Positions 1 through 9,643 of a DNA stretch of 64,000 nucleotides are shown here, piece by piece. This DNA comes from Runella aurantiaca. Lineage in GTDB: Bacteria > Bacteroidota > Bacteroidia > Cytophagales > Spirosomataceae. The stretch is taken from positions 42,119-106,118 of the forward strand of contig NZ_QPIW01000024.1 in the NCBI RefSeq assembly GCF_003339505.1, read 5' to 3'. Every line of letters starts with the position of its first letter. Position 1 is the first letter of the stretch. The notes beneath the pieces are model-generated. The model worked only from the letters and a program-made list of their open reading frames with translations, made no database searches and was not told where the DNA came from. The translations under genes and the position numbers were made by a program.

Positions 1-113
1 ATCAACTTACAAAAGGACTTATCACAGATGGAATCATGGGTAAACAAACATTAAAATCTTTAAAGCTAATTTAGCTCCGCCCGTTACCGTGTAGACTTTC
101 CACCCATTCCCCT

Positions 114-121
114 TATCTTTG
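114..121 (+). promoter_or_regulatory. Candidate -7 promoter element of the ABC-F gene
   Basis: TATCTTTG fits the Bacteroidota -7 consensus TAnnTTTG. It lies 22 bases before the ATG at 144, so the leader would be short, with a purine-rich AAGGA directly before the start. I see no convincing TTTG -33 element at the expected spacing. Confidence 0.4.
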
Positions 122-143
122 CGCCTTATTATTACTATAAGGA

Positions 144-1784
144 ATGATTTCAGTAGATAACGTAACAGTGGAGTTCGGTGGACGAGCTTTGTTTAGTGAT
201 GTAACCTTCAACATCAACGAAAAAGATAGAATCGCCCTGATGGGTAAAAATGGAGCTGGGAAATCGACCCTGCTCAAAATCATCGCGGGAGCCGACAAGC
301 CCACGCGCGGCAAAATCTCCGCTCCCAACGATGCCGTGATTGCCTACTTGCCGCAGCATTTGCTGACTCAGGATGATTCAACTGTTTTTGAAGAAACCGC
401 CAAGGCATTTGCCGAAGTGTTGGGAATGAAAACCGAATTGGATGAGCTGAATCATCAGTTAGAAACGCGTACCGACTATGAATCGGATGCGTACATGACC
501 ATCATTGAGCGGGTGTCGGAGTTGAGCGAGAAGTACTATTCGACCGAAGAAGTCAATTACGATGCTGAAATCGAAAAGACGCTTTTAGGGCTGGGCTTTC
601 TGCGTTCGGATTTTGACCGTAAAACCAATGAGTTCAGTGGTGGCTGGCGTATGCGGATCGAGCTGGCCAAGATTCTGTTGCAGACGCCCGATTTGATTTT
701 GTTGGATGAGCCCACCAACCACCTTGATATTGAGTCGATTCAGTGGTTGGAAGAGTTTTTGGTTAATACCGCCAAGGCTGTCATTGTTATTTCGCACGAC
801 CGGGCATTTGTGGACAATATCACCAATCGTACCATCGAAATCACGATGGGGCGCATCTATGATTATAAGGTAAACTACTCGCAGTACCTCCAACTCCGCA
901 AAGAGCGCCACGAACAGCAACAAAAGCAGTTTAACGACCAGCAGAAAATGATTGCCGAAACTACCGAGTTTATTGAGCGTTTCAAAGGAACGTACTCAAA
1001 AACCTTACAGGTGCAGTCGCGGGTGAAAATGCTGGAGAAACTTGACATTGTGGAAGTGGATGAAGTGGATACGTCGGCGCTGAACCTTAAATTTCCGCCC
1101 GCGCCACGCTCGGGCAATTATCCTGTGATTGTGGAGCAACTTAGCAAAAGCTACGGCGACTATTTGGTCTTCAAAGACGCAAGTATGACCATTGAGCGCG
1201 GCCAGAAAGTGGCTTTTGTGGGCAAAAACGGTGAAGGTAAATCTACGCTCGTTAAGGCCATCATGGGCGAGATTGAGTACGAAGGTGAAATGAAACTCGG
1301 ACACAATTCCATGATTGGTTATTTTGCGCAGAATCAGGCCGCTTTGTTGGATGGAGATTTGACGGTGTTTCAGACGATTGATAACATTGCCGTGGGTGAT
1401 ATTCGCACCAAAATCAAAGACCTTTTGGGGGCGTTTATGTTTAGCGGCGAGAGTATTAATAAGAAAGTGAATGTGCTGTCGGGTGGAGAGCGTACTCGTT
1501 TGGCCATGATTAAACTATTGCTCGAACCCGTCAATCTCTTGATATTAGATGAGCCTACCAACCACCTCGACCTCAAAACGAAAGATATTCTGAAAGATGC
1601 CCTGAAGGCTTTTGAAGGAACCATCATTCTGATTTCGCACGATCGTGATTTCTTGGACGGATTGGCGGAGAAGGTGTTTGAGTTTGGAAACAAACGTGTG
1701 AAAGAACACTTGGAAGACATCAACGGTTTTTTGCGTAACAAGAAAATGGAAAACCTGCGGGAGATAGAGCGCAAAGACAAATAG
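144..1784 (+). CDS. ABC-F family ATP-binding protein
   Basis: Soluble twin-cassette ATPase of the ABC-F family, whose members act on the ribosome (EttA/Uup type) and are not transporters. Two nucleotide-binding domains are visible: Walker A GKNGAGKST at residues 34-42 and GKNGEGKST at 360-368, signature SGG motifs, and Walker B plus D-loop LDEPTNHLD at 187-195 and 468-476. The charged, glutamine-rich stretch around 250-300 is the family's interdomain linker (P-site tRNA interaction motif). There are no membrane segments, which rules out a transporter. At 546 aa it has the usual family length. The gene stands alone with its own promoter and a strong terminator after it. Subfamily (Uup, YbiT or an antibiotic-resistance type) is not assigned; the absence of a long C-terminal coiled coil makes YbiT-like the more likely type. 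Confidence 0.93.
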   Translation: MISVDNVTVEFGGRALFSDVTFNINEKDRIALMGKNGAGKSTLLKIIAGADKPTRGKISAPNDAVIAYLPQHLLTQDDSTVFEETAKAFAEVLGMKTELDELNHQLETRTDYESDAYMTIIERVSELSEKYYSTEEVNYDAEIEKTLLGLGFLRSDFDRKTNEFSGGWRMRIELAKILLQTPDLILLDEPTNHLDIESIQWLEEFLVNTAKAVIVISHDRAFVDNITNRTIEITMGRIYDYKVNYSQYLQLRKERHEQQQKQFNDQQKMIAETTEFIERFKGTYSKTLQVQSRVKMLEKLDIVEVDEVDTSALNLKFPPAPRSGNYPVIVEQLSKSYGDYLVFKDASMTIERGQKVAFVGKNGEGKSTLVKAIMGEIEYEGEMKLGHNSMIGYFAQNQAALLDGDLTVFQTIDNIAVGDIRTKIKDLLGAFMFSGESINKKVNVLSGGERTRLAMIKLLLEPVNLLILDEPTNHLDLKTKDILKDALKAFEGTIILISHDRDFLDGLAEKVFEFGNKRVKEHLEDINGFLRNKKMENLREIERKDK

Positions 1785-1815
1785 TATGTAGATAGTAATT
1801 TTTCTGACTACTTAG

Positions 1816-1852
1816 CCCCGTATTTCTTTTTCTGAGAAATACGGGGTTTTTC
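1816..1852 (+). terminator. Rho-independent terminator after ABC-F gene
   Basis: Perfect 12-bp stem CCCCGTATTTCT / AGAAATACGGGG (1816-1827 with 1835-1846), a 7-nt loop and a following T run. It lies 32 bases after the stop codon. Confidence 0.9.
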
Positions 1853-2267
1853 TTTGGTCAATGTTGTGTTTTTCGAAACAGAGAAGCCGCTAATACTGTC
1901 TACAATCACAATGAACTTCATGAGTGGTCTACATGATAATAAACAACAGAATAAAAGTGCTTTTATCTAAAAAGTAGGTTGTTTTTAGGATTTATAAGAG
2001 GATGAAATTCATTTTAAAAGAGGGATAAATCCTATTTTAGCGCAATTTTGATGGGTTTTTGCTATTTCTAACATTTGTCATTTCTTTATAAATATTCTTT
2101 TATGAGTATTGTTTTTAATCTTACTTTCTCCATATTTTACATCTTTGTTGCAAAAGTTGGTAAAATTGGATCTATCTTGTTTTTGTACAATTATTTACCT
2201 TGTTAGTGTAATTTGTGGCCGTTTTCTTCCATAAAAGATGGTCAATGTTAAAAAATATAAAATTTTA
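1853..2267. other. AT-rich intergenic region upstream of glutamine synthetase
   Basis: About 415 bases with no credible open frame and no RNA gene that I can recognise. The region is rich in A/T tracts. Together with the promoter that follows it, it forms a long regulatory region for glutamine synthetase. I see no clear nitrogen-regulator site. Confidence 0.5.
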
Positions 2268-2299
2268 TTTGGTGATTTAATAAAAACACATTAATTTTG
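2268..2299 (+). promoter_or_regulatory. Bacteroidota-type promoter of glutamine synthetase
   Basis: TTTG at 2268-2271, a 20-bp spacer, then TAATTTTG at 2292-2299. This matches the Bacteroidota sigma-A consensus TTTG-N19-21-TAnnTTTG in both boxes and in spacing. The predicted start of transcription gives a leader of about 50 nt before the ATG at 2356. Confidence 0.65.
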
Positions 2300-2355
2300 A
2301 ATCCGTAAAAAGTACAACAACACCAAGTGAATTATTCAACCACCTAAAATCATAC

Positions 2356-3387
2356 ATGTCAATGGCAAAGGCTAAATTAGAGTACATCTGGTTGGACGGC
2401 TACAAGCCCACCCAAAGTTTGCGTAGTAAAACCAAAATTGAGTCTGATTTCACCGGTAAATTAGAGGAATGCGGTATGTGGTCGTTTGACGGTTCTTCTA
2501 CAGAGCAGGCATCAGGCGGTTCGTCTGACTGTTTGTTGAAGCCTGTGTTTATTTGCCCAGATCCTGAGCGTTCTAAATTAGGAACACCCGCTTACCTAGT
2601 AATGTGCGAAGTGCTTAACGCTGACGGTACTCCTCACGAGTCTAACGGCCGCGCCACGATTGAAGATGATGACAATGATTTTTGGTTTGGTTTTGAGCAG
2701 GAATATTTCCTTTGGAACCTTGAAACTGACAAGCCCCTTGGATTCCCAGCCAATGGCTATCCAGCGCCTCAAGGACCTTACTACTGCTCAGTAGGCGCAA
2801 AAAATGCTTTTGGACGCGATATTATCGAAGAACACCTTGAATATACATTGCAAGCTGGCTTGAACGTTGAAGGTATCAACGCCGAAGTAGCCGCTGGTCA
2901 GTGGGAATACCAAATTTTTGCAAAAGGTGCTAAAGAAGCTGGTGACCAAATCTGGGTTGCTCGCTACTTGTTGGAGCGCATCGGTGAGAAATATGGAGTA
3001 GGCATTAACTTGCACTGCAAGCCACTCGGAGCTACCGATTGGAACGGTTCGGGAATGCACGCCAACTTCTCAAATACAGCTTTGCGTACTGCTGGTAACA
3101 AAGAAACGTACGACAAGATTTGTGAAGCATTTGCTCCAGTAGTTGCTGAACACATTGCCGTGTATGGTGCTGATAACCACTTGCGTTTGACTGGTAAGCA
3201 CGAAACACAATCAATTGACCAATTCTCTTACGGTATCTCTGACCGTGGAGCCTCTATTCGTATCCCTATCGCCGCAGTTCAAAAAGGCTGGAAGGGATGG
3301 TTAGAAGATCGTCGTCCAAACTCGGCTGCCGATCCTTATAAAGTAGCGGCTCGCATTATCAAGACCGTTAAAGGCGTGAAAATCTGA
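2356..3387 (+). CDS. Glutamine synthetase, type II (GSII)
   Basis: ATP-dependent ligation of ammonia to glutamate, in the cytoplasm. The protein is 343 aa, the size of the eukaryote-like GSII family (about 340-370 aa) and much shorter than GlnA type I (about 470) or type III (about 700). Recognisable family blocks are WSFDGSSTEQA near the N-terminus (beta-grasp domain), FGFEQEYF (metal-binding glutamates), NGSGMHANFS (ATP/glutamate site) and GASIRIP near the C-terminus. The start MSMAKAKLEY is supported by the promoter and by the family's N-terminus. An ATG two codons downstream is an alternative. The gene is monocistronic, with a strong promoter before it and a terminator after it. GSII is known in several Bacteroidota, so its presence is not by itself evidence of recent transfer. 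Confidence 0.95.
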   Translation: MSMAKAKLEYIWLDGYKPTQSLRSKTKIESDFTGKLEECGMWSFDGSSTEQASGGSSDCLLKPVFICPDPERSKLGTPAYLVMCEVLNADGTPHESNGRATIEDDDNDFWFGFEQEYFLWNLETDKPLGFPANGYPAPQGPYYCSVGAKNAFGRDIIEEHLEYTLQAGLNVEGINAEVAAGQWEYQIFAKGAKEAGDQIWVARYLLERIGEKYGVGINLHCKPLGATDWNGSGMHANFSNTALRTAGNKETYDKICEAFAPVVAEHIAVYGADNHLRLTGKHETQSIDQFSYGISDRGASIRIPIAAVQKGWKGWLEDRRPNSAADPYKVAARIIKTVKGVKI

Positions 3388-3407
3388 TTTTTGGAATACA
3401 TAGCACT

Positions 3408-3436
3408 AAAAAACCCCGTCTTTGGCGGGGTTTTTT
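3408..3436 (+). terminator. Terminator after glutamine synthetase
   Basis: CCCCG stem at 3414-3418 pairs with CGGGG at 3426-3430. It is flanked by an A run on the left and six T on the right, 27 bases after the stop codon. Confidence 0.85.
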
Positions 3437-3691
3437 GTTGAAAAGTACTTGGCTTTAATGGTATGTTTTTTTGGCTTTTATCGATTCTTTTATCGTTTTG
3501 GTATAAAATTGGATACGTACAATTACTTATTTTATATATTAAATTTTGATTAAAAATTTTCTTGTGGCTCAATCGGTAAATTTTATTTTCTTTAAAACCG
3601 CTGAAAATAGGGGGAAAAACTTGTTTTTTTTTCTTTTCTTTAAGGAAAATTTTAATTTTTTGCGTTTCTAACAGCGTTTATCTTACCCTAT
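3437..3691. other. Intergenic region before the sugar operon
   Basis: With the terminator, about 300 bases lack a gene. The region is very A/T-rich with several poly-T tracts. I find no perfect TAnnTTTG box and no coding frame. The promoter of the operon starting at 3692 should be here but I cannot place it. Confidence 0.4.
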
Positions 3692-4057
3692 ATGCCCCAA
3701 CTGATTGAATTAAGTACCTTTGGTGACCCCAATGGAAAGCTTACCGTTTTTGAAAAAATTCTTCCTGGTGACATTAAAAGAGCCTTTTATATCTACGGAG
3801 TTCCTCCAGAGGAACAGAGGGCCAAACACGGACATAAAAAAACATGGAATGCCCTTATTCCAGTAGCAGGCAGTTGCCGAATTGTTGTTACATCAAAGGA
3901 CGGTGAGCAGACTTTTTATTTAAATCATCCCGCCCAATGTTTAATTATTGAGCCGGGAGATTGGCATATAATGGATGAGTTTTCGTCTGATGCCATCCTG
4001 CTGGTTTTGTCTAACGAATACTACGATAAAGAAGACTACGTATACCAAAAACCATGA
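3692..4057 (+). CDS. FdtA/QdtA-like cupin (WxcM-type sugar isomerase)
   Basis: A 121-aa single-domain cupin of the WxcM/FdtA family. Known members act on dTDP-4-keto-6-deoxyglucose as 3,4-ketoisomerases, making the 3-keto sugar for a later aminotransferase. The family pattern is seen in the N-terminal [13 protein letters not shown], the HGHKKTW metal/catalytic histidine region and the [14 protein letters not shown] cupin strand. Its stop codon overlaps the next gene's start by ATGA, so the two should be co-translated. Context (DegT aminotransferase directly downstream) supports synthesis of a 3-amino-3,6-dideoxyhexose such as Fuc3N or Qui3N. I cannot tell the fucose (FdtA) from the quinovose (QdtA) stereochemistry from sequence alone. 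Confidence 0.82.
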   Translation: MPQLIELSTFGDPNGKLTVFEKILPGDIKRAFYIYGVPPEEQRAKHGHKKTWNALIPVAGSCRIVVTSKDGEQTFYLNHPAQCLIIEPGDWHIMDEFSSDAILLVLSNEYYDKEDYVYQKP

Positions 4058-5181
4058 TACCTCACCTAGACCTAAAGCAAATCAATCGGCCGTATCAGGC
4101 TGAAATTGCCGAAGCTATGCAAAGAGTGGCGGAGTCGGGATGGTATGTGTTGGGTAGAGAGGTCGCTTCTTTTGAGCAAAGTTGGGCTGCTTATTGCGGT
4201 GTTTCGCATTGTATTGGGGTTGCTAATGGCCTCAATGCCTTGGAATTGATATTTAAAGCCTTCGATTTTCCCGAAGGAAGTGAGGTGATTGTACCAGCCA
4301 ATACCTACATTGCTTCTATACTTTCAGTAACGAGTTTGGGCTTGAAACCAGTTTGGGTAGAGCCTGACCCCAAAACGTATAATATTGATCCGAAAAAAAT
4401 TGAGCGAAAAATTACCCCGAAAACCAAGGCTATTCTAGCCGTGCATCTGTACGGAAAATGCTGTACGATGAAACCCATTTGGGAGCTTGCTCAAACCTAT
4501 GACTTAAAAATTATTGAGGATGCGGCCCAAGCGCATGGAGCGACTTATGCAGGACTGAAAGCGGGTAATTTGTCGGATGCTGCGGCATTTAGTTTTTATC
4601 CAACCAAAAATTTGGGCGCTTTGGGAGATGCTGGCGCCGTAACCACAAATAATGCCGAATTGGCGCGTAAAATCTCAAGTCTGCGCAATTATGGCTCTAC
4701 CATCAAGTATTACAACGACCACGTAGGCACCAACAGTCGGTTGGATGAATTGCAAGCGGCGATTTTGAACGTAAAGTTGGGGTATTTGGATGCCGAAAAT
4801 ATTCGCCGTCGAGAATTGGCCCGTTATTTCCTTTCGGAAATCAAAAATCCTGATTTAATACTGCCAAACGTGAAAACGCTTTACGAAGACGCTTGGCACC
4901 TTTTTGTGGTGAGGCATCCTAAAAGAGAAGAATTTATCGACTATTTAATGGACAATGGCATTCAGGCCACGGTTCATTATCCCGTTCCGCCTCATAAGCA
5001 AAGAGCCTACGCTGAATATAATCACTTAAGTTTGCCCATTACGGAGCAAATTCACAACGAAGTGGTGAGTCTGCCGCTTCATCCTGCGCTGACCAACGAA
5101 GAGGCTGCGTATATTGTTCAAACCATCAATCAATCAGTCCTTCAATCTCATGCTGCTGTCGGTTATTATTCCGGTGTATAA
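4054..5181 (+). CDS. DegT/DnrJ/EryC1/StrS family aminotransferase (FdtB-like)
   Basis: PLP-dependent sugar aminotransferase, 375 aa, the usual family length. It probably converts the 3-keto-6-deoxy sugar nucleotide made by the preceding cupin to the 3-amino sugar. PLP-lysine is K185 in [14 protein letters not shown]. The EDAAQAHGA block supplies the cofactor-binding aspartate. N-terminal [15 protein letters not shown] and C-terminal [12 protein letters not shown] blocks are typical of the family. Start overlaps the previous stop (ATGA). The 3' end overlaps the next gene by 32 bases if that gene starts at 5150. Soluble, cytoplasmic. An alternative substrate (for example a 4-keto sugar) is possible, but the cupin partner makes C3 amination more likely. 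Confidence 0.9.
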   Translation: MIPHLDLKQINRPYQAEIAEAMQRVAESGWYVLGREVASFEQSWAAYCGVSHCIGVANGLNALELIFKAFDFPEGSEVIVPANTYIASILSVTSLGLKPVWVEPDPKTYNIDPKKIERKITPKTKAILAVHLYGKCCTMKPIWELAQTYDLKIIEDAAQAHGATYAGLKAGNLSDAAAFSFYPTKNLGALGDAGAVTTNNAELARKISSLRNYGSTIKYYNDHVGTNSRLDELQAAILNVKLGYLDAENIRRRELARYFLSEIKNPDLILPNVKTLYEDAWHLFVVRHPKREEFIDYLMDNGIQATVHYPVPPHKQRAYAEYNHLSLPITEQIHNEVVSLPLHPALTNEEAAYIVQTINQSVLQSHAAVGYYSGV

Positions 5182-6061
5182 TAGTGCCCGGACCATCGGC
5201 AGGCTTGTTGAACATGTACTGGAAACGTTGGATAAAAGTACCCTCGAAATCATTTTGGTCAATGATTGTAGCCGCGACGACTCCGAAAGGGTCTGTACAG
5301 AGTTGGCGCGCCGTTTTGAGCAGGTTAAGTTCATCTCGCTTCGTCGAAACTTTGGGGAGTTCAATGCGGTTATGTGTGGGCTAAACCATGCTTCGGGAGA
5401 TTACTGCGTAATGATTGATGATGATTTTCAGAATCCTCCTTCCGAAATTCTGAAGTTAATGACCACGGCCCAAGACCATCAATACGATGTGGTTTTTTCG
5501 TTTTACGGTCAAAAACAACATTCATTGTTTCGAAATTTTGGCAGTATGCTGGTCAATCGCCTTACCACTTGGCTTTTGGAAAAACCCAAGGACCTGTATT
5601 TGTCGAGCTTCAAACTTATCTCGAAGCCAGTCGTGCAAGAAATCATCAAGTACAAAGGACCTTATCCTTATATTGACGGATTGATTTTCCGCGTAACGCG
5701 CAACGTGGGGCGGGTGCAGGTATCTCATAACAAACGCGAAGATGGGCAGTCGGGCTATACGCTGCGAAAACTGACGTCTTTGTTTCTGACGATTTTTTTT
5801 GGTTATTCCCTCAAACCCTTGCGGTTACTCACAGCGGCGGGTTTATTGTTTATGGGACTGTCATGTGTTTCGGCTTTTGTTGATTTAATACTTTATGCGT
5901 TTCGTGCGCAGCTTTTTATCCTTAATTCTGCCCTTATTTTACTGATTTTTTTCAGTGGAATGATTTTGACGGCTTTGGGGGTGGTGGGAGAGTACATTGG
6001 CCGGATTTACATGGATCAAAGCGGACTCCCGCAGTATATCGAGAAAAGTGTTTCTAAATAA
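5150..6061 (+). CDS. Family 2 glycosyltransferase, DPM1/GtrB-like, membrane anchored
   Basis: GT-A fold transferase with the family start [10 protein letters not shown], the DDDFQNPP metal-binding acidic motif and a C-terminal pair of membrane helices (roughly residues 220-295). This is the layout of polyprenyl-phosphate glucosyltransferases such as GtrB. It probably charges undecaprenyl phosphate with a sugar for transfer outside the membrane by a polytopic partner; the 6895-8460 protein is a candidate. I place the start at the ATG at 5150. An in-frame ATG at 5114 would add 12 residues not typical of the family and lengthen the overlap with the upstream gene to 68 bases. The gene overlaps the aminotransferase gene, so it belongs to the same operon. 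Confidence 0.88.
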   Translation: MLLSVIIPVYNSARTIGRLVEHVLETLDKSTLEIILVNDCSRDDSERVCTELARRFEQVKFISLRRNFGEFNAVMCGLNHASGDYCVMIDDDFQNPPSEILKLMTTAQDHQYDVVFSFYGQKQHSLFRNFGSMLVNRLTTWLLEKPKDLYLSSFKLISKPVVQEIIKYKGPYPYIDGLIFRVTRNVGRVQVSHNKREDGQSGYTLRKLTSLFLTIFFGYSLKPLRLLTAAGLLFMGLSCVSAFVDLILYAFRAQLFILNSALILLIFFSGMILTALGVVGEYIGRIYMDQSGLPQYIEKSVSK

Positions 6062-6109
6062 TGAATGCCAAAAACATATTTTCCGAACTAGTGATATTTT
6101 TGTGAACCC

Positions 6110-6889
6110 ATGATAGGTAAATACGACGAATATAAACGCATGTATGATGCGGAACGCCATTTGTGGTGGTACCGGGTTTTGCACCAGAAGGTGACAAGGA
6201 GTATTAAAAAACACTTCCCAAACCGCCCTGATATTTCAATTCTTGATGCTGGATGTGGCACTGGAGGAATGCTGATGCACTTGCTTGAAGAGGGGTTTTC
6301 TACTATTGAAGGGTTTGATTTTTCGGAAGATGGTGTTGCTTTTTCACAAATGAGAGGTTTGGCCGTGACCCATCATGACCTCACAAAAATTGCCGAATAC
6401 AAGCCTGGGCAGCAATTTGATGTTATCATTTGCAACGATGTGTTCACGTATTTCAGCGATGCCGTAATTCAGAAAATCATAATGGGTATTGGTACTAAGC
6501 TTAAACCGGGAGGAGTTTTTATTACGAACAATAACTCACACGAGGCTTTTTCGGGTATACATGATATTGTGGTAGGCGGCCAAAAACGTTTTATTAAGGA
6601 GGATTTAGAGCGATTGGTAGATAGGGCAGGCTTATCTATTTCTTATGCGACCTACTGGAGTTTTTTCCTTTCCCCCCTGATTATGGCGGTTCGGGCGTGG
6701 CAACGTTTTCAGTTGCGTCGGGGATGGATAGATTTGTCAAAACAAGCTTCTGATGTAGCAGTACCTCCTTTTTTTATTAATATTCCCCTTTATTGGCTTG
6801 TCAAGCTGGAAGAGGCGGTTTTACCCCGGGCACCGTTCGGAAGCTCCCTTTTTACAGTAATGAATCCTGCCAGGCAGGTAAAGGAGTAA
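6110..6889 (+). CDS. Class I SAM-dependent methyltransferase
   Basis: A 259-aa protein with the SAM-binding motif I LDAGCGTGG at about residues 45-53, an acidic motif II region (GFDFSEDGV) and IICNDVFTY as the motif after strand 4. The N-terminal YDAERHLWWYRVLHQKV is common in methyltransferases in glycan or lipid clusters. A hydrophobic stretch near residues 180-200 may touch the membrane. The substrate is unknown. Position between a GT2 and a polytopic glycosyltransferase suggests a sugar or lipid-linked sugar. Follows the GT2 gene after 48 bases and precedes the next gene by 5. Confidence 0.85.
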   Translation: MIGKYDEYKRMYDAERHLWWYRVLHQKVTRSIKKHFPNRPDISILDAGCGTGGMLMHLLEEGFSTIEGFDFSEDGVAFSQMRGLAVTHHDLTKIAEYKPGQQFDVIICNDVFTYFSDAVIQKIIMGIGTKLKPGGVFITNNNSHEAFSGIHDIVVGGQKRFIKEDLERLVDRAGLSISYATYWSFFLSPLIMAVRAWQRFQLRRGWIDLSKQASDVAVPPFFINIPLYWLVKLEEAVLPRAPFGSSLFTVMNPARQVKE

Positions 6890-6894
6890 GATAA

Positions 6895-8460
6895 ATGCAT
6901 AAAAATAAAACAGTTAATTGGCTTTTAGTAGGGCTGATAGTGGGTGTGTTTCTGCTTAGGTGGAGCAACATGACCCCTCGCGAGCCTAATATTGATACAA
7001 GTACGTGGTTGGCAGGCGTTATTTCGATTGATAAATCCTCCGACCCGATTTGGACTTGGCTCAATTACACCGACGGCCGTCCTCTAACGGTTGTTCCGTT
7101 GCTCATCGCCAATGCGTTGGGGTTTGACGCCACTTACCCCGTGGCTGAAGGCGTCGGGATTGTTTGTTGGTTGTTTACCCTCGTTATTTTATACAACACA
7201 CTTCGTTGGCTCTCCCTATCAGCTTTACGGGCGTTGATCGTAGTGTTACCGTTGCTGACGTGGTTGGGCACTACTGCTTATCACGATCATCTTGCCTATA
7301 ATTCAGAAGCTGTGAGTGTATTGATGCTCACCGCTGGCATCGGTGCGTACGTTTATGCGTTTCATCGGCGAGATTTACCAGCGGACAATCGTCAGCTTTC
7401 AGTTGTGTTTTGGCTGAGTTTGGGAATTGGGTTGGGCTTGCTGGTCTATGCTAAGTTTCAAAATGTGCCAATGGGCTTAGTTATTGCCGCTTTTCTTGCT
7501 TACGAACTCATTATCCAAAAAGGCTGGAAAAGCCTGTGTTGGTTGGTGGTAGGAGGGTTTATGCCCACGGTAGTCGTCAACGTTTATTTTGCCCTGCGCG
7601 GAGAGTTTGACACGTTCTGGAACAACTACTTTTGGTATTATTTTTATTATGGCTATTCGGAGGAGTTTTCTAAACTGCCAGTATGGAAACGTTTCAGCCC
7701 TTGGCGGGTGGGGAGTTTGATGTGGCAAAGTTACGCCATTCGTTTTGTGTTTGGCGGGTGGTGTTTGGCGGTGCTTGTAGGTTTTCTTGGCACCGTTAAA
7801 AAACTAAGTTTAGACCGTTCTAACCGACTGTTGTTGTTTGCTGCCACTTTTTTGTGCGTCACTTTTTACGCTATCTTACAATCTGGAAATCCCTACACGC
7901 ATTACACGCTCTTTCTGCCGATGCCGCTTACCTTTCTCATCGGAGTCCTCTTGAGTCGCCCTTCTGCAACTCAGTGGGGCTCTCTCAAAAACGTAGTGTA
8001 TGGTATTGTACTGGTGAGTGCCATAGGGCAGGGGATTTTTAACCTCACCCAACGCCAACCGCTAGAGCCACTAGGATACGATGGAATTGACCAACAGGTA
8101 GTAAAAATTATCAAAGAAAATACGCATCCTACTGACCATTTGGTTATTTGGGGCTACGCAGATCGGTTTTATGTTTATACGGGATTGCCCATGGGCTACC
8201 GTTGGCCGCACACCATCGGAATTTATTGGCCCAGCGCCCAGCATGACATTCGTGTGAAAGACTTTTTAGCGGATATGAACCAAAATCAACCCGTCATTTT
8301 TGTGGATTTGAACGGGAGTCTGATAAATACGGAAGGAAAAACTGAGCACCAACATGAGTATTTCCCGCCGATTGCTAATTTTGTAAAACAACATTATCAA
8401 CTGATAGCCCAAGTAAATGATGGTTCGCCAAAGGGCGCGCGGATTTATAAACGAAAGTAA
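6895..8460 (+). CDS. Polytopic membrane protein, GT39/ArnT-like glycosyltransferase candidate
   Basis: 521 aa with about ten hydrophobic helices and a soluble C-terminal domain of about 120 residues. The N-terminal pattern (helix, then REPNID acidic loop) resembles the GT-C superfamily, in which an acidic residue in the first outer loop is catalytic and a polyprenyl-phosphate sugar is the donor. The upstream GtrB-like enzyme could make that donor. Starts 5 bases after the methyltransferase and ends 2 bases before the M42 peptidase, so it sits in the middle of a long transcription unit. The GT-C assignment rests on layout and context and not on a decisive motif. Confidence 0.7.
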   Translation: MHKNKTVNWLLVGLIVGVFLLRWSNMTPREPNIDTSTWLAGVISIDKSSDPIWTWLNYTDGRPLTVVPLLIANALGFDATYPVAEGVGIVCWLFTLVILYNTLRWLSLSALRALIVVLPLLTWLGTTAYHDHLAYNSEAVSVLMLTAGIGAYVYAFHRRDLPADNRQLSVVFWLSLGIGLGLLVYAKFQNVPMGLVIAAFLAYELIIQKGWKSLCWLVVGGFMPTVVVNVYFALRGEFDTFWNNYFWYYFYYGYSEEFSKLPVWKRFSPWRVGSLMWQSYAIRFVFGGWCLAVLVGFLGTVKKLSLDRSNRLLLFAATFLCVTFYAILQSGNPYTHYTLFLPMPLTFLIGVLLSRPSATQWGSLKNVVYGIVLVSAIGQGIFNLTQRQPLEPLGYDGIDQQVVKIIKENTHPTDHLVIWGYADRFYVYTGLPMGYRWPHTIGIYWPSAQHDIRVKDFLADMNQNQPVIFVDLNGSLINTEGKTEHQHEYFPPIANFVKQHYQLIAQVNDGSPKGARIYKRK

Positions 8461-8462
8461 AA

Positions 8463-9533
8463 ATGAACGAAAAAAGCACCGAATTTTTGTATACCTATCT
8501 CAACAATGCTTCGCCCACCGGATTTGAATCGTCGGGACAGCAGATTTGGTTGGATTATTTAAAACCCTACATTGATGATTATTTTGTGGATACCTACGGA
8601 ACCGCCGTGGGCGTCATCAATGAAGGAAAGCCCTACAAGGTCGTGATTGAAGCCCACTCCGATGAGATTTCGTGGTTTGTCAATTACATTTCCGACGACG
8701 GTTATATTTATGTAATCCGCAACGGGGGCTCTGATGCCGTCATTGCGCCTTCCATGCGTGTTAATTTACACACCAAAAAAGGCGTTGTCAAGGGTGTTTT
8801 TGGCTGGCCTGCCATCCACGTACGCGAACTCGCCAAAGATACTGCTCCTAAAGTGGCTGACCTGACGATTGACGTAGGCGCAACCACGAAGCAGGAAGTG
8901 CTTGACATGGGTATTCACGTCGGAACGGTAGCTACTTTCTCGGATGGCCTGTTTGAATTGAACAACCGTTATTTTGTTGGACGGGCGTTGGACAACCGCA
9001 TTGGTGGATTTATGATTGCGGAAGTAGCTCGCCTGTTGGACGAAAACGCCATCAATCTGCCTTTTACGCTTTACATTGTCAACTCAGTACAGGAAGAAAT
9101 CGGTCTGCGCGGCGCGGAGATGATTGTGCGTCGCCTGAAACCTGACTTGGCGATTTGTACCGACGTAACGCACGATACCCAATCGCCGATGTACAAGAAA
9201 AAAGAACAAGGGGATTTGAAATGCGGAAGCGGCCCAGTATTGTGCTACGGTCCAGCGGTGCAAAACAACGTATTGGATATGCTGATTCAGATAGCCGAAG
9301 AGAAAAAGATTCCGTTTCAGCGCCAAGCCGTTAGCCGTTCTACTGGAACAGATACCGATGCTTTTGCGTATGCAACGGAAGGGGTGGCTTCGGCTTTAAT
9401 TTCACTTCCGCTCAAATACATGCACACCACTGTTGAAACGGTTCATAAGGAGGACGTGCAGAATGTCATTAACCTCATGTACGAAGTGTTGGTGCAATTG
9501 AAAGGAGATGAGGATTTTAGATACTTGAAGTAA
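8463..9533 (+). CDS. M42 family metallopeptidase (glutamyl/deblocking aminopeptidase type)
   Basis: Cytoplasmic di-metal aminopeptidase, 356 aa, as usual for M42. Metal ligands and catalytic residues sit in the expected blocks: EAHSDEISW (His/Asp), GRALDNRIGG (bridging Asp), VQEEIGLRGA (catalytic Glu pair), TDVTHDTQ (Asp), and KYMHTTVETVH near the C-terminus (His). No signal peptide. Although it is only 2 bases after the glycosyltransferase-like gene, the function looks unrelated (peptide turnover). A strong terminator follows. Confidence 0.92.
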   Translation: MNEKSTEFLYTYLNNASPTGFESSGQQIWLDYLKPYIDDYFVDTYGTAVGVINEGKPYKVVIEAHSDEISWFVNYISDDGYIYVIRNGGSDAVIAPSMRVNLHTKKGVVKGVFGWPAIHVRELAKDTAPKVADLTIDVGATTKQEVLDMGIHVGTVATFSDGLFELNNRYFVGRALDNRIGGFMIAEVARLLDENAINLPFTLYIVNSVQEEIGLRGAEMIVRRLKPDLAICTDVTHDTQSPMYKKKEQGDLKCGSGPVLCYGPAVQNNVLDMLIQIAEEKKIPFQRQAVSRSTGTDTDAFAYATEGVASALISLPLKYMHTTVETVHKEDVQNVINLMYEVLVQLKGDEDFRYLK

Positions 9534-9566
9534 TGATAGTTTGAAAAAACAATGGTTTTTATTCTG

Positions 9567-9598
9567 CAAAGTGCCCGTTTAAGGCACTTTGTTTTTTT
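9567..9598 (+). terminator. Terminator between convergent genes
   Basis: CAAAGTGCC (9567-9575) pairs with GGCACTTTG (9583-9591), followed by seven T. Lies between the M42 gene (+) and the convergent sugar-dehydrogenase-like gene (-). The T run favours plus-strand termination. Confidence 0.9.
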
Positions 9599-9643
9599 AT
9601 CAGCCTATAAAGTTTGGTCCAAAAGTAACCTCTTTGCATTCTC

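Noticed and set aside
1853..2267. Riboswitch before glutamine synthetase
   Set aside because: No glutamine or other riboswitch core was seen; the transcript probably starts at about 2307, after this region.
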